A DNA stretch of 64,000 nucleotides. Source: Petrosia ficiformis. Lineage: Eukaryota; Porifera; Demospongiae; Haplosclerida; Petrosiidae. Below are positions 1 to 12,204 of the stretch, piece by piece. Within the stretch, counting starts at the first letter, position 1. Every line of letters starts with the position of its first letter. The notes beneath the pieces are model-generated. The model searched no databases. It was not told where the DNA came from and saw only the letters and a list, made by a program, of their open reading frames with translations. The DNA is taken from contig OX345636.1 of NCBI GenBank assembly GCA_947044365.1, positions 10,851,809 to 10,915,808 of the forward strand. Reading direction: 5' to 3'. A program made the position numbers and the translations under genes.

Positions 1-598
1 ACCGAACAACACAGTCGTGTAAAAACAGATCTTCTTGCCTCACATGCTTCAACATACTTATCTTTTTATCCTTTTCTGCACTTTTTATTACTTCTCTTGG
101 AGAATGTTTGCTATATGATTGGGCATCAGTATCTATAATTCTGACATCCAACAACGCCTCAACCTGTGGCATCCAAGCCCCTCGAATGGCTAGGTCACCA
201 ATCAATGCTGGTGATCCTATTACGTCATCCGCCTCTCTAATAACTGGTTCTTTTTTTTATCTTATTCCACAAAAGAGATGAAAGGTCCCCTATTGCATCC
301 CTTACTTCATTGTGTCTACGGATAATGAGGCCACCTTTACGGCATGTGATAGAGAGAAAGGTGTTGAACAACCATCACAAACATCTGGGACATTTAACAA
401 GGGTTTCCTATATCTAATAGCCAAGCCATCCCAAACTCGCTTGCTGACAAATCAAAATGATTTTTCACAAGAGGTAGTACTGTTAACCAAGATGATGTTT
501 TTTCTTTATTTGCATGGAGAATAGCCCGTTGACGTGGCTGGTCAAAATGACTAAGGATAGTTTCAAACTTCTCCACATTTAATAGCGTCTTGCTTTCA
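1..598 (-). pseudogene. Decayed retroelement ORF (RT-associated C-terminal module)
   Basis: Read on the reverse strand, three frames together spell a protein block widespread in animal retroelements. In order it has KTSSWLTVLPL, a Cys pair around CDGCS, GGLIIRRHNEVRDAIGDL, then a stretch ending near QSYSKHSP. In cnidarian and sponge genomes such blocks lie downstream of reverse transcriptase in non-LTR-type elements; that family knowledge is from memory. At least two frame changes are visible, one near 430 and one in the run of A/T near 250-258, so it cannot be translated whole. The element continues past the left edge, so RT itself is not seen. It is probably a dead copy. Confidence 0.7.
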
Positions 599-1982
599 AG
601 TGTTTCAGCTTTTACTTCTTTTAAACAATTTACTATTATTAATGTAATAATAGTGTCATTTTGTTTATAGTACTGTCATTGTTCTATTATTAGTGGTTCT
701 ATTAACTGTAATGTCATTATATTACTATGTTCAATCATAAGTATTAGTGTATAATTAGCAATTAACAATGAAATAGGTAGGTGTCACATTTGCTAGGTAA
801 GATAATTGTTTAATTATCAAACAGCAACATTGTTAATTATTGCTAAAATATATATTTGTATCCTGAACAATACATTGAAACTGTTTCACAAGTTCACGCT
901 ATTTTAATGGACCATGTGCTTCTACTCATTAACAGTGTTTGTTTTAAATATCACTTTCTATATTGAAAATAACATGCAACCATAATTAGATATCAGTTAT
1001 GTATGTGTAATTCAAACAAAAAATCCACGCAAAATTAGTAAAAAAAATTATTGTGATCAATAGCTATATATATAATTATAAAATGAGAGAATATTGTAGA
1101 TCTGCAGTATGTGGTAGGGCACAGACATTACACATGGGTAAGATACATCAATTTCAGATGTTGCGTACTTGGCCTGGTAAAAACATTTTTAATCATTAAA
1201 TTGTATAATTATAATTATACTTACCAGCAAAATTAATAATTGTCACCTTCATGATGAAATTGCAGCAAATTGTTGAAACAAGGTGAAAGTTTGGTTACTA
1301 TTGAAATCAATTGAGAGATAACTTTATAGCTTGTAGTTGGCAACAATAATTATATATGTGTTTGATATAGCTTGTAGGTGGCAAAATAATTATATAATTA
1401 TTATGTACGTATTTGATACAGCTTGTAGGTGGCAACAACAATATATTTGATATAATTATACATGTTGTGCATTCTTATTAGAAAATATAAAAACCAATGA
1501 AGAAAATGAAATTCTACACCGATTACTTATAATGTGAACATTAGGGTCTTAAACTGTTATCTAGTTTCTTTTTGTTTTGTGTTCAATCAAAATAGTGGCT
1601 GCTAAAAATTAATGTACATTTATTATACTTACTTTGAGGTTGAGTCTGTGACAAAGCCTATCCTACATATGTTTGTTTCTCTTTTTTCTCCATAATTATT
1701 TCATCTTCCTTCATCTTAACTCAGCTGAATTTCCTTCACAAAATATTCCTATTAAAGTATAAAATTGATATCATAATTATATATTTATTATATTGAGATT
1801 ATTGGTATGTGCACAGATGAGAGAGAAATTCATGCCAATTCGTAAGATGACGTTTGCCACGTTCAATGGGCGTTCCCTCTGGTGAGCGAGTATAAATAGT
1901 TATTTAATGGTTCACAAAGGGACTGTAAATCACAAACTTTGAAGCGTAACTGAAAGCGGATAGTGATTGTAACTGTCTAGAA
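599..1982. other. Intergenic AT-rich DNA with a short imperfect tandem repeat
   Basis: I see no coding exon here. At about 1326-1450 a segment reading 'agcttgtaggtggcaa' plus AT-rich spacer occurs three times with a spacing of roughly 50 bp. The last 150 bases must hold the promoter and 5' leader of the CARD gene, but I recognise no clear core promoter motif. Confidence 0.5.
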
Positions 1983-4900
1983 ATGTCTTCTCGTGATTGC
2001 CTCAAACCTCTGAGGAGTCTACAATCTCCTATAAATCGCTCGATTGGAATATCTCCATCCCCATCCACAGCAGAAGCTCGCCTGGTGTGTGATAAGCTAT
2101 TTGAGAATTTACAAATTCTGATCCAGTATATGGACTTTCCTAATCTAGCGCCATTTATTCTCAGACAAAAACTTATGACTGGAGAAGAATACAGCAGAGT
2201 AATGTCCCTTTGGTCAAGTCGACATCTTCAAGAAGCAGTGGTTGAGTCACTACTTACAATTCGACATAAACCAGACTGGGGGAGGAAGCTAATTGATGCT
2301 TTAGAAGATTCTGTCACACAGCATAGTGATGGACTGATCCATCTTGGACATGTGTATGTATTAAAGGAACTGAAAGAATGTAAAGCACAATTTGCTTCAG
2401 GCCTGGAAAAGGTATAATGGAGATAAAATGTTTTGTTTGTTTTCTTTATGAAGTTTCAAAACATACTGAGATTGTTTATAAATTCTCATATATACTTATG
2501 TTAATTTTATCATTATTTCTCTTTAGTTAACTGCAGATCTAGAGTCTCTTCTTCATTCAGTTGATGTATACAGTAGCATGAGAACAGAAAACACATTGGG
2601 CTTACTGACAATATACCTGCCACTTTTAATGCAGTACACAGATATTGACATTGTCATACCATTTCTTAAAGTAATGCGGTTACTAACAGACGAAGACTAT
2701 CAGCAACTTAAGAAACTATGGCAAGGAGGACATCGCAGAGATGCAGTTGAATCTCTATTGTTTACACTGAGTCGTAAATGTCCCGAATGGGAGGATTGCT
2801 TTGTTAGCGCTCTTCATCAGTCTTTACACTCAGAATTTGGTGATTATCATGAAGGACATAAGCATATACTAGAAACCTTGTTTAGCAGTGGTGCAGGTCC
2901 AGAACAGGTGAATATTAATTATAATAATTATCTTATCTCCATCATTAATGAACTCCAACCATAGCTATGATTACATATTATAATTTATACTGTACACAAT
3001 TATTATTATATTCATAATGCTGTTCAGTTGAGTAATTTCTTCCAGTCGGCTATCTGTCAATTCTTCATCCATACATCCCTATATTATCATTTATATATCC
3101 CATACAGGGAGAGAGAGTTAGACGAGCTAGCTGTAATTGTATATGTCATCAATTTACTGCTCCAGAAGACCCAGGATTTGAGGTAAATCAATTTGTATAA
3201 TGTACTAATATTCATTTAATTCACATGATTGGATTTATACTTCCTCAACTTGTTTTGACTTTATTTGTTATGTTTAGTCCTCAAATTTAATTGTTATACC
3301 AAAAGGTCAGCACATCGGGATAAAAACAATAGTGTAAAACAAGGCATTATTATTGCATGAGTTCATTGTCTATGGGAAAAAAGATAAAATTGTGCTTTCA
3401 CTGACCCACAGTGATAATCAAAACAAATTAAAATTGAATAGACTGTAGTATTTGTACATAAATGATAATAAATGGATTTTTAAAGACTATGTTCTTTTTA
3501 TATTGTTTAATGATAAAGAAATATGCTAGAGTGCATGATTATAAAAAATTATAATTTAAAGTCTGTGTGTAGGCAGCAGCACATGAAAATATCCATGGGT
3601 TTTTTTAAGAGATACAAAAAATTATCTAATCTGCTGGTGAAGTAAACTATATACTATATGAATTATTTGTGCCATACTGACATTTGGTTGTTTATTATTA
3701 CGTTTCTAAACCTTCTATTATGCCATATTAAGTGCCTATCATGTGATGTATTATGGTATTGTAAATATAGTAACTTATTCTATTAAATATTTTAGAGGAT
3801 TTAGTGAAAAGCACAATAATTTGATAATCAACCCTAACACCTAACAACCACAAAACAGAAACAAACACATATAGTTGTGAACATATCATAAGTGTGCTTG
3901 CTAGCATCACTTTTGTCTGGTTGTGCTACTGCTAGTCAAACCACAGTCACATGGTGTCCCATATTTAGATACTGATGTGCATACCAATAATGCCAACAGT
4001 GTGTTTGCCAAGGCATTGTGTAGCTTAGCCAGACAAAATTGTTATTTTAAAATATCTTTTGATTGAGTAGGTGGTAAACTGCTTGCATAGCTAAAGAAGA
4101 TATTCACACACATGGTAATAATATAAACAATAAATGAATATTAGCTATTGAGCCAATACAATAATTTGAATATAAATAATATATACCCACGCAGATCAAG
4201 TTGACTTTAGAGGCTAAAGAAAACAAACCTTGTTTGTCATAAACAATAATAATTATATACATACATTAAATAATTGTATATAATAATCATAATTATATAC
4301 TTTATTACAATCAACAGATTCTCAAGGAAAGTCGTAAAGCAGCTATTGAGTTCAGACAATCAGCATCAGATACAATTCAAGGTCTTTACAAGAACCTGGA
4401 CAAGTGTCTTAAAACACTGTAAGCTATAAGTAATTAAGCATAGTTATGTATTGCACATTATATAAAAGTAATCATGAATTTAGTCTGCACTCAATTATGT
4501 ATTATATCTGCGTTTTTATGATATAATTAATGCTAAACAATATTATTATGATTTAATATAGTCATAACAGTTAAGATATGATTACACTTTATAGTTTATT
4601 AATTATATTTATTAGAGAGTCTACAAATACTGTTCATGTTCAATGGTTGAGAGGTGTATCTTCACAGCTTGGTACACTGTCAACGTTATGTGCAGAAATG
4701 ATGAACAAATGTCAACACAGAAGAATTCAACAGGTACGTGTATGCATGTGTAAGCATGAAATACATGTCTTTATATGTAAGTAGAAAGTTCTACTATTAA
4801 AACAGTAACTTTTGTGTTGTTGATTCTCTTAATTATTACACTATGCACCAAACAGCATATACTCCACAATAAAAGCAAGGGTACTTGATTTTTAACAGCT

Positions 4901-6886
4901 TCAATACACATGTTCTTATCTTCCACATCAAATAGGACTTTGTCTTTTGTTTTTTCTGTTACATCACAGTGACAACAACAAATTGTGATGTAGATATGTT
5001 ATAGAAACTTTAGTATAGGCTTATGCACATAAACAACCTTGGTATGTGGACAATTGTAAAATTTGCAAAGTGGTTGTTCACACTTTTAAGGAGCTTTTCA
5101 AGTGTTTGATTTGGTGTGTATCACTATCACTTTGTTCTCACCTAAAATGGATGCTTCGTGACTACCACTTAAGGATCATTAGAGCAAGATATTAAGTTGT
5201 TATGAAGTTATAAAATTAAGCATGTGATTATTTTTGATATGATCAGGGAGTTTTCTACTTATGGTATTTAGATGAATAACCATAAATGATCATACTACTT
5301 GTAATGCATGATTTGAAGTAGGAAGTTTAAAACAAATAATAACAACTTCAATTTATTCTTTTCTTTACTGTTTCTCTTACACAGGGTATCAGAAAAAGTC
5401 TTGGTCAGTTAGAAATTGGTTCATCTGCTTTTGATTCTCAAGTTGATAGACACGAAAGAAAGTTTGCAAGAGATATTCAAACCAGTAAGTTCTGTTTGCA
5501 GTATAACATTTAAAATTTTTTAACAGACCGTACACAGACTAACAGATGAGTAAACATAAATAAAAATAATTATAAACATAATGTTTTTTAATTATCACCT
5601 TTTATTAGTCTAAGACTGGTTTGTCCACAACTATAATTATAATCATAGAAGTTATGCATGGAATTTCATTTCCCATATCGTTTTGCAGCCATAATAATTA
5701 CTCAGTTTAGAAATTAGATTGTATAATAACTCATCGCTTGAGAATTTCATGTTATAATTAGTAAATCTTTATTGTTACAATTTAACCTTGCAGTCATTTT
5801 CACTGGGGAAACAATTCTATTTAATATCCCCGTCATGTCATCATTTAGCTCTAGAACATTGACTGAACACACTCCTAAGTAAATCTATCATCAAAATATC
5901 TTATCAACATATTATTTTAACAACTATCTAATACAAAACGTGTATGAACTACGGCATTGAAGATTGACAAACAGAAATATGTTGTCCTTTATCTGTGGAT
6001 CTTGTGTGACTACTTATTGATAAAAATGTTCTTAATTATAAAGCTACTAGTACATGCATACAGGGTAATGCTAACCACATTAAACCACACACGTGCTTAA
6101 TTATATAACAATAACTTCTCCTTGTATCAAATTGTTCACAACTTTTGTAGTAATTAACTGAGCAAACTCCGCTTGTGTGTTGTGGTTGTTGTCATAGTGA
6201 TATAAAGTAGCAGATGTTGTAGTTGTGTAATGATCATTATTTCTAAGTCAAATTCTAGACAAAAGCATTGTTTCTGGACCAAGCTCAAAATTGTATTGTG
6301 GTGATCACCATGGTAACATCACCATGGTGATGTGTTGTGGTTTGTAAAACTACATACAAAATGTCATGTATGTCTGCTGTAGTTAATAGCTGATTTGAAT
6401 CATGTATAAGATAACACCTTGTCTGTGTTATTTCACAAGTGTACACTACCTTATATCCACCATAAACAATATCACGAGTGTTGTATGAATTGCTTTTAGA
6501 TATTAAATTATCTATAATGAGAATTCCTTCTAGTCCTTATAAGCTAGAGGACAGTAATGTGTATGGTATAATGTATATATGTGTTACATTGTGTTTATAG
6601 TAGCACACTTCTGGTTTTGGAAACTGGTACAGACTTAGACAAAAACAGGGGAAAGTTGAATATCCCTATCAATGTTCAATAATTTTTGTTTATGGACTGA
6701 AACGCTAAATTATATAATTATAGGATAAGTTCACTGTATGGAGTAGATTTGTTTACTTTAGCTAGTTATAGTAAACTACTGACTATATCAACTACTGAAT
6801 CTCAAATTACTCTAGTTGCACAGTGTAAGATTATGGCTAGTGGAAGTGTCAATGGAAAAGACAAATGGATGAATAGACATGACTGA
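1983..6886 (+). CDS. Tandem CARD-like domain protein, 8 exons, about 483 aa
   Basis: Exons I assign: 1983-2411, 2527-2907, 3108-3182, 4318-4418, 4616-4733, 5385-5484, 5794-5878, 6724-6886. Every junction is GT/AG and the phases (0,0,0,2,0,1,2) close to one 484-codon frame, although exons 3, 4, 7 and 8 are too short to stand out alone. Exons 1 and 2 each hold a death-fold helical domain of about 95 residues with a CARD-like pattern (LTDEDYQQLKKLW, then AVESLL, then a W-containing helix and a small helix after ALHQSL). The arrangement resembles the paired N-terminal CARDs of RIG-I-like receptors, but no helicase follows. The rest is helical and probably coiled-coil, with FARDIQT and LYGVDLFTLASYSKLL. 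It is likely a cytosolic adaptor or sensor. The stop at 6884 may be bypassed by splicing to the exon-like block at 6955. Confidence 0.72.
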
Positions 6887-6953
6887 CATTTTGAACATGA
6901 CACTCTCAAAGCAACAAAGCAACATCTTGAACATTCTTTATTTTTTATTATTA

Positions 6954-7206
6954 GGTAATACTGGATCATTCATGATGAAACCCACATGGGTGGATTACAA
7001 AGAACTCAAAGAAATGTTACATAATCTAGAAGATTATATTACAGAGTTATTAGAATGGACAGATACTGCATTTGCAACTCTATATCCTCATGATGATATG
7101 GTCCTCATTAGAGAATGGGGACCACATTGATACTGAAATTCAAGCACTTGGACAAGCAGCTGGTCTGTACTATGACCTTGTGCACACACACCCCATGACT
7201 CCCTTA
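6954..7206 (+). pseudogene. Exon-like block with a frameshift, possible 3' part of the CARD gene
   Basis: An acceptor-like 'attattag' precedes a frame rich in charged helix residues (VDYKELKEMLHNLEDY, then LLEWTDTAFATLYPHDDM). It stops near 7128, but the next frame immediately continues in the same style (DTEIQALGQAAGLYYDLV). A one-base shift or a missed tiny intron near 7120 would join them. The block could be an alternative last exon of the upstream gene (a phase-1 donor would be needed within exon 8) or a decayed duplicate of it. No family is recognised. Confidence 0.4.
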
Positions 7207-7319
7207 AAGAACTGTTCTGTTATACTGATGGCTGGATTCCATCTTCTGCATGGGGGTACTGGTTTTCCAGTCATATTCTATGGGTCTGGTTACCCCCTTA
7301 GATCTTCATAATTACAACG

Positions 7320-8937
7320 AAGAAATTAATTATTTTTATCATCAAATGTATTATTATCATGCTGACGTCACATTCCATTGCATTCATGTTTCATAACTTC
7401 TATTCTTCACAATAACTCTCACACATACTATATAGACCTTGAATCATGTGCTTTTAAAATTCATAGTGACCCACAAAATTGATTTTTTTATTCGTCCTTT
7501 TAAATCATGTATGATCATCTCAAGCAAATGCATCATAAATACATCACATATTTTAGTATTGTTTATTAAATCATGTATTTATTTCTTACACCATTTAGTG
7601 TCACACTGTTACATAATTTCACTATAGCTAATTGTTCTTATATTATGCATTTCATCATCAATTACTTGTATTTTTTACCTTCATTTTTTATACATTATGA
7701 TTATATATATCTCTCCTCCTGACATAATCATATTTTGTCATTAATTTTGCTGTTCCATATATTTTGTATAATTACACTACATATACTGTAATTTTTTTTA
7801 TTGTTTTATGTGTGTATTACAGGTAGTGAAAGTTAAATGAAATGTTCACTCTACATTGACAAAAATATAATAGTCATAATCTATATTTGCATAATACTTC
7901 TAGTTCACAAAGTTATATACAACAGGTGTGGTATAATGTACAAAATGAACTGGATGCATGCTAATCACACACATTCACAGTTATGCAAAATGTGTACTAA
8001 TGAATTATGTTCAATTATATACTTATGTAAGGTTACTGCTATATGGGAGCTGGGACAAGTATAATATTGTTGCTAAGGTAATCTATCTCTTGTGCTTTTT
8101 GTGGCTTTGATATCCCTTTCATTTTTTTGGAAAAGGTTTTTATTATTCTTCACTAGTGTCCTGTAGATTTAGTGTTGTCATGTAGATTTATTCATAGTTG
8201 TCGCTTTCTTATCATTAATTATTGTATACATATAGTTTACTGTTAGTATATAATAATACAATGGTATAAAGTATTAAAATTTCTTTTAATGGCATCATTT
8301 TATAAGAAAGATTAGGGAAATAATTATTATGAATGAATAATTAAATTATGACGCATATATTTCAGAAGTATGAAAGATGATGAAGCTGGACATGTGCATT
8401 TCAAATGTATTGACTTGGCAAAATGATACAAACACAAGGGCAGTTAACTGGTTGCTAAAACATGTGGATCATATCTTGGATACTACAGTGCATGTATTAA
8501 TAATTGTTATTATAATTATTATAATAACAATTATAGGTGTTCATTAATTACCACATGGGAGGTGTATTTCCTGCAGTATAGAGATGATGTTCAGCAATAC
8601 AATAAGGGGTCATAATCCATTAAGTATGTGAAAAATTGTGTAATCAAGTATAATGGTTAAACATATTGTGCAGGATTACAGTTTGCCCTTTGGGACCTTA
8701 AATCAATTTGTAAAATATATTTAGAATGGAGTTTCAAGCTTATTATTATTGGAGTGAGATTTTTTAGTAATTGTAACTGTATCATGTACTACAACTACTA
8801 ATTAACGACTACCACAACAAATAGAATAAGAATTATCACTACACAAAAGTAAGAGCTAGGTCTCTTGTGTGCTAAAGGAAATCTGTAGGACACGTATGCC
8901 TTAACTTAATCAAGCTAATACACACATGAAGAATTTT
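7320..8937. other. Intergenic AT-rich DNA with a dispersed-repeat fragment
   Basis: No supported gene. At about 8062-8150 a segment containing 'gttgctaaggta', 'tgtgcttttt' and 'tttgatatccct' recurs at 58728-58830, so both belong to one dispersed repeat. A small AT palindrome (taataattgttattataattattataataac) lies near 8495-8530. Confidence 0.5.
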
Positions 8938-8943
8938 TATGAA

Positions 8944-9020
8944 GTACATGACAAGTTCTATTTTTTTTCAAGTGGTGTATGTACATACACCACTTGAAAA
9001 AAATAGAACTTGTCATGTAC
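8944..9020. repeat. Near-perfect 77-bp palindrome
   Basis: The arm from 8944 (gtacatgacaagttctat...) is matched by its reverse complement ending at 9020, with arms of about 38 bp and the centre at 'gtatgtacatac'. A third partial copy of the arm (tacatgacaacttccattttttc) follows at 9042. This looks like a short foldback element or a recent inverted duplication. Confidence 0.85.
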
Positions 9021-9697
9021 TTTTGTAAATAGTATGACATAAATACATGACAACTTCCATTTTTTCAGTGCATATGTATAGTTCAGACAATGGGGATGAA
9101 ATATTAGTGCTTAACAGTTCTGGATGGTCACATGATCATTGATCCTAGTGTTTAGAGGCCCTGTTTGTCAATCATAGGGTCTATAAAGAGCAGAACTTAA
9201 TCAGTTCATTCTATAGATTTATATAGTATTCCACTAACTTTTCTAAAATATTCATCAACACTTACAGAAATAGTGCTAATTTATATATTGATGGGAAACA
9301 CTTCAATCAAAGGAAAGAACTACAGAGGGAGATCCATTGGCAATTGATCTGGCTCCGCGACAATGGATCTGGCTCTGCAGCAACAAGACTGGAATGTTTA
9401 CACTTAGAGTTACGGTAACAATGAATATGACATGTACATATGGTTGGCTTGGTGGGGAGAGAAGGATTTGATATTCAATAAAGCGGCATTATGATTTAAA
9501 TTAAATTATCGAATGCATCAAATAATTGGATGCCTTCGAATTCCATATCAGAGTTGGAAAACATTTCTCTCATGGGCATGAACAGCCAACTCACAACCAG
9601 CCTGCTGGCCAGCACAGAGTTAAACATTGCCAGCAGCCTCCTGTATATCATAGATTACTGAGAGGATGGCTTTCCTAATAATTCTTCTTATTACTCC

Positions 9698-9752
9698 TCT
9701 ATTACGTTGGTTGTACTTCCTTTTGAGCAGGAAGTACAACCAATGTAATAGA
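9698..9752. repeat. 55-bp inverted repeat
   Basis: Arms of about 23 bp (tctattacgttggttgtacttcc and its near-complement) surround a short loop, with one mismatch. Probably a miniature foldback element. The flanks 9021-9697 and 9753-10010 hold no gene I can support. Confidence 0.75.
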
Positions 9753-10010
9753 ATACTAAATTAAAATGTAGTTCAATAGACCAAGATCTAATAATATAAA
9801 AAGTAAAAGGAGATTGGAATAGCAAGTTGATTTATGTGTGCCAGATTAGGTCTCCATCTGTGTTGAAGTACCACAATGTCATACAATGCAAGGATATATA
9901 TATATATATATAATTATAATTATAGCTATATAGCTACGTGCATGTGCTTGAATGGAAATATACACACAACCAGCTATCATCCTTCACTTTTTATGGAAAT
10001 GATTTTTATG

Positions 10011-10486
10011 GCCCGTAGGGCCATCCCTATAATTGCTTTCCACGGGGTTTAATGTATATATATATATATATATATATATAATTATATATATATTATGTTT
10101 GTGTCACTTGCGCGACTATGCGTTGTATACGTAGTTAAGGAAGTTGCGTCATTCCCGGGGGGCTCGGTCAATTAATGGGCGTGGCGCGTAAACGAACGCG
10201 CGATCAAGCTCTACACACCAGCAGAAAGAAAGCTGTTGAACTTACGTAGAAACTGGAACTAATAGCTAGCTATTCTGCCTGAAATATATTCCTAAAGTTC
10301 TACAAGGTCCTTTGAAAGGTCAGGAGAGTAGATAATCAAAATAATAACTATAATAAGCTGTTGTCTTTCATGCTTGATAAAGTCAGCCATGATTACTGAA
10401 TTCTGCACACCACAAAGCAGTCATATCTTCACTTAAATTTGTAAAGCAATCATAGGGATGTTTTTTCTCTATATACACTTGTTAGT
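10011..10486 (+). mobile_element. MITE family A, copy 1
   Basis: Starts with 'tttttatggcccgtagggccatccctataattgcttt' and ends with 'aaagcaatcatagggatg' plus a short tail, so the termini are inverted copies of each other over about 18 bp. A GC-rich core (cttgcgcgactatg, cattcccggggg, aatgggcgtggcgcgtaaa) is shared with copies at 11448, 27655 (inverted) and 59513. No protein is encoded. An internal (TA)n run interrupts it at 10054-10092. Confidence 0.75.
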
Positions 10487-10654
10487 TTCTAGATAATTAA
10501 ACAGGAAGTAGAATATCTACATTTAGATATAAAATGGAATACATTTTCAAAAGGAATACATATAAAATCAAACTCTAATACAAATGTATACATGAATTAA
10601 AAATATAATGGAAAAACATTACACCAAAATGAAAATGAAAATTATTTACACATA

Positions 10655-11065
10655 TCAAACCAAATCAAATGAATACACTCATACACATATTAAATCATAT
10701 CAAATGGAATACACTCATACACATATTAAATCATATCAAATGGAATACACTCATACACATATTAAACCAAATCAAATGGAATACACTCATACACATATTA
10801 AACCAAATCAAATGGAATACACTCATACACATATTAAACCAAATCAAATGGAATACACTCATACACATATTAAATCATATCAAATATAATACACTCATAC
10901 ACATATTAAACCAAATCAAATGGAATACACTCATACACATATTAAACCAAATCAAATGGAATACACTCATACACATATTAAACCAAATCAAATGGAATAC
11001 ACTCATACACATATTAAACCAAATCAAATATAATACACTCATACACATATTAATATCAAATGGAA
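10655..11065 (+). repeat. 36-bp minisatellite, about 11 copies
   Basis: The unit contains 'ggaatacactcatacacata' followed by 'ttaaaccaaatcaaat'. Two variants differ at 'ccaaatc' versus 'tcatatc', and blocks of variants alternate, giving a higher-order pattern. Because 36 is a multiple of three, long open frames with 12-residue repeats arise, but they have no other sign of being coding. A similar 'aatggaatacatt' motif recurs at 21630-21735. Confidence 0.9.
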
Positions 11066-11447
11066 TACATTATTACAAAATGAAAACTTGTTAGAATCAC
11101 ACAGTATAAATTACATGAATAAACATTATCTAATGTACATACATAAATATAATTTATTAGTTATGATCTTTCTATAGTTACTCTAGGAGTGTTCATATGC
11201 TGTAGAAGAAGTATTATAATATTATCATTATTAATTGTTATCAATACACATAATTTTCTACTACTATATAATGAACTTAGAACTCTTTGTTTATCTAACA
11301 ACACTTAACTATAAAAATAATTATATAATCTGATGGAATAATACACATGTATTAACATTATGAACTGAACACTATACCCATAATAATTTTAAACACTAAT
11401 CATATAATTATGCTAATACTTTATACCAGGAGCCCATGAAAAAACCA

Positions 11448-11972
11448 GGTTTTTATGGCCCGTAGGGCCATCCCTATAATTGCTTTCCACGGGGTTGAAT
11501 CTATATATATATTTTTTCTTGTGTCACTTGCGCGACTATGTGTTGTATACGTAGTTAAGGAAGTTGCGTCATTCCCAGGGGCTCAGTCAATTAATGGGCG
11601 TGGCGCGTAAAGAACGTGCGTTTGAGCTACAGACCAGCCAGGAAGATTCAAAAAGGATGTAAAACTGCTAATAACTGTTGTAAATAGCAGAGAAACAGTA
11701 TAAATATTATGCAAGAATCTTTAACAAGTAAGTATGATAAGTTGCTGAGTTTCAGTCTCATGAGGAAGTCATCATTTAGAACCTTGAAGGAGTACTTTAG
11801 TCAGTTCATCAGAGATCTGTGTATTTAGTCTGCAATTGGGCTTACACTTACTTCAGGCCCCAGCTTTCAAGTACACAGAAAGGTACAGACACTAGTGCCA
11901 CCAGCAATGCTTAATACATAGTCATCACAAAGCAAATATAGGGATGTTTTTTTTCTCTATATACACTTGTTT
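11448..11972 (+). mobile_element. MITE family A, copy 2
   Basis: Same left end (ggcccgtagggccatccctataattgcttt) and GC-rich core as copy 1, and the same right end with 'atagggatg' followed by a T run and 'tctatatacacttgtt'. The interior after about 11640 differs from copy 1, so the family has divergent internal segments. Confidence 0.72.
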
Positions 11973-11989
11973 TCATAGACTCCTGATGA

Positions 11990-12204
11990 TATATACTAAT
12001 AATTCACTAACACACTAATTACACGCTAATATAACAATTACACTAATAATACACTAATAATACACTAGTAATACACTAATTACACACTAATACATCAATA
12101 TATTATACTAATATACACTAATAATACACTAATTACATGCTAATAATCAATATATACTAATAATACACTAATTACATACTAATACTACACTAACAACATA
12201 CTAA
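11990..12204. repeat. AT-rich 'acactaata' minisatellite
   Basis: Imperfect repeats of 'acactaataat' and 'acactaattac' run up to the 3' end of the ROC-COR-Death gene. The same 9-11-bp motif recurs at 23560-23660 and 28670-28780. Confidence 0.8.

Noticed and set aside
10608..11094. Long + strand open frames with 12-residue repeats
   Set aside because: They follow entirely from a 36-bp minisatellite with no stop in two frames. There is no start context, splice sites or non-repeat coding sequence.
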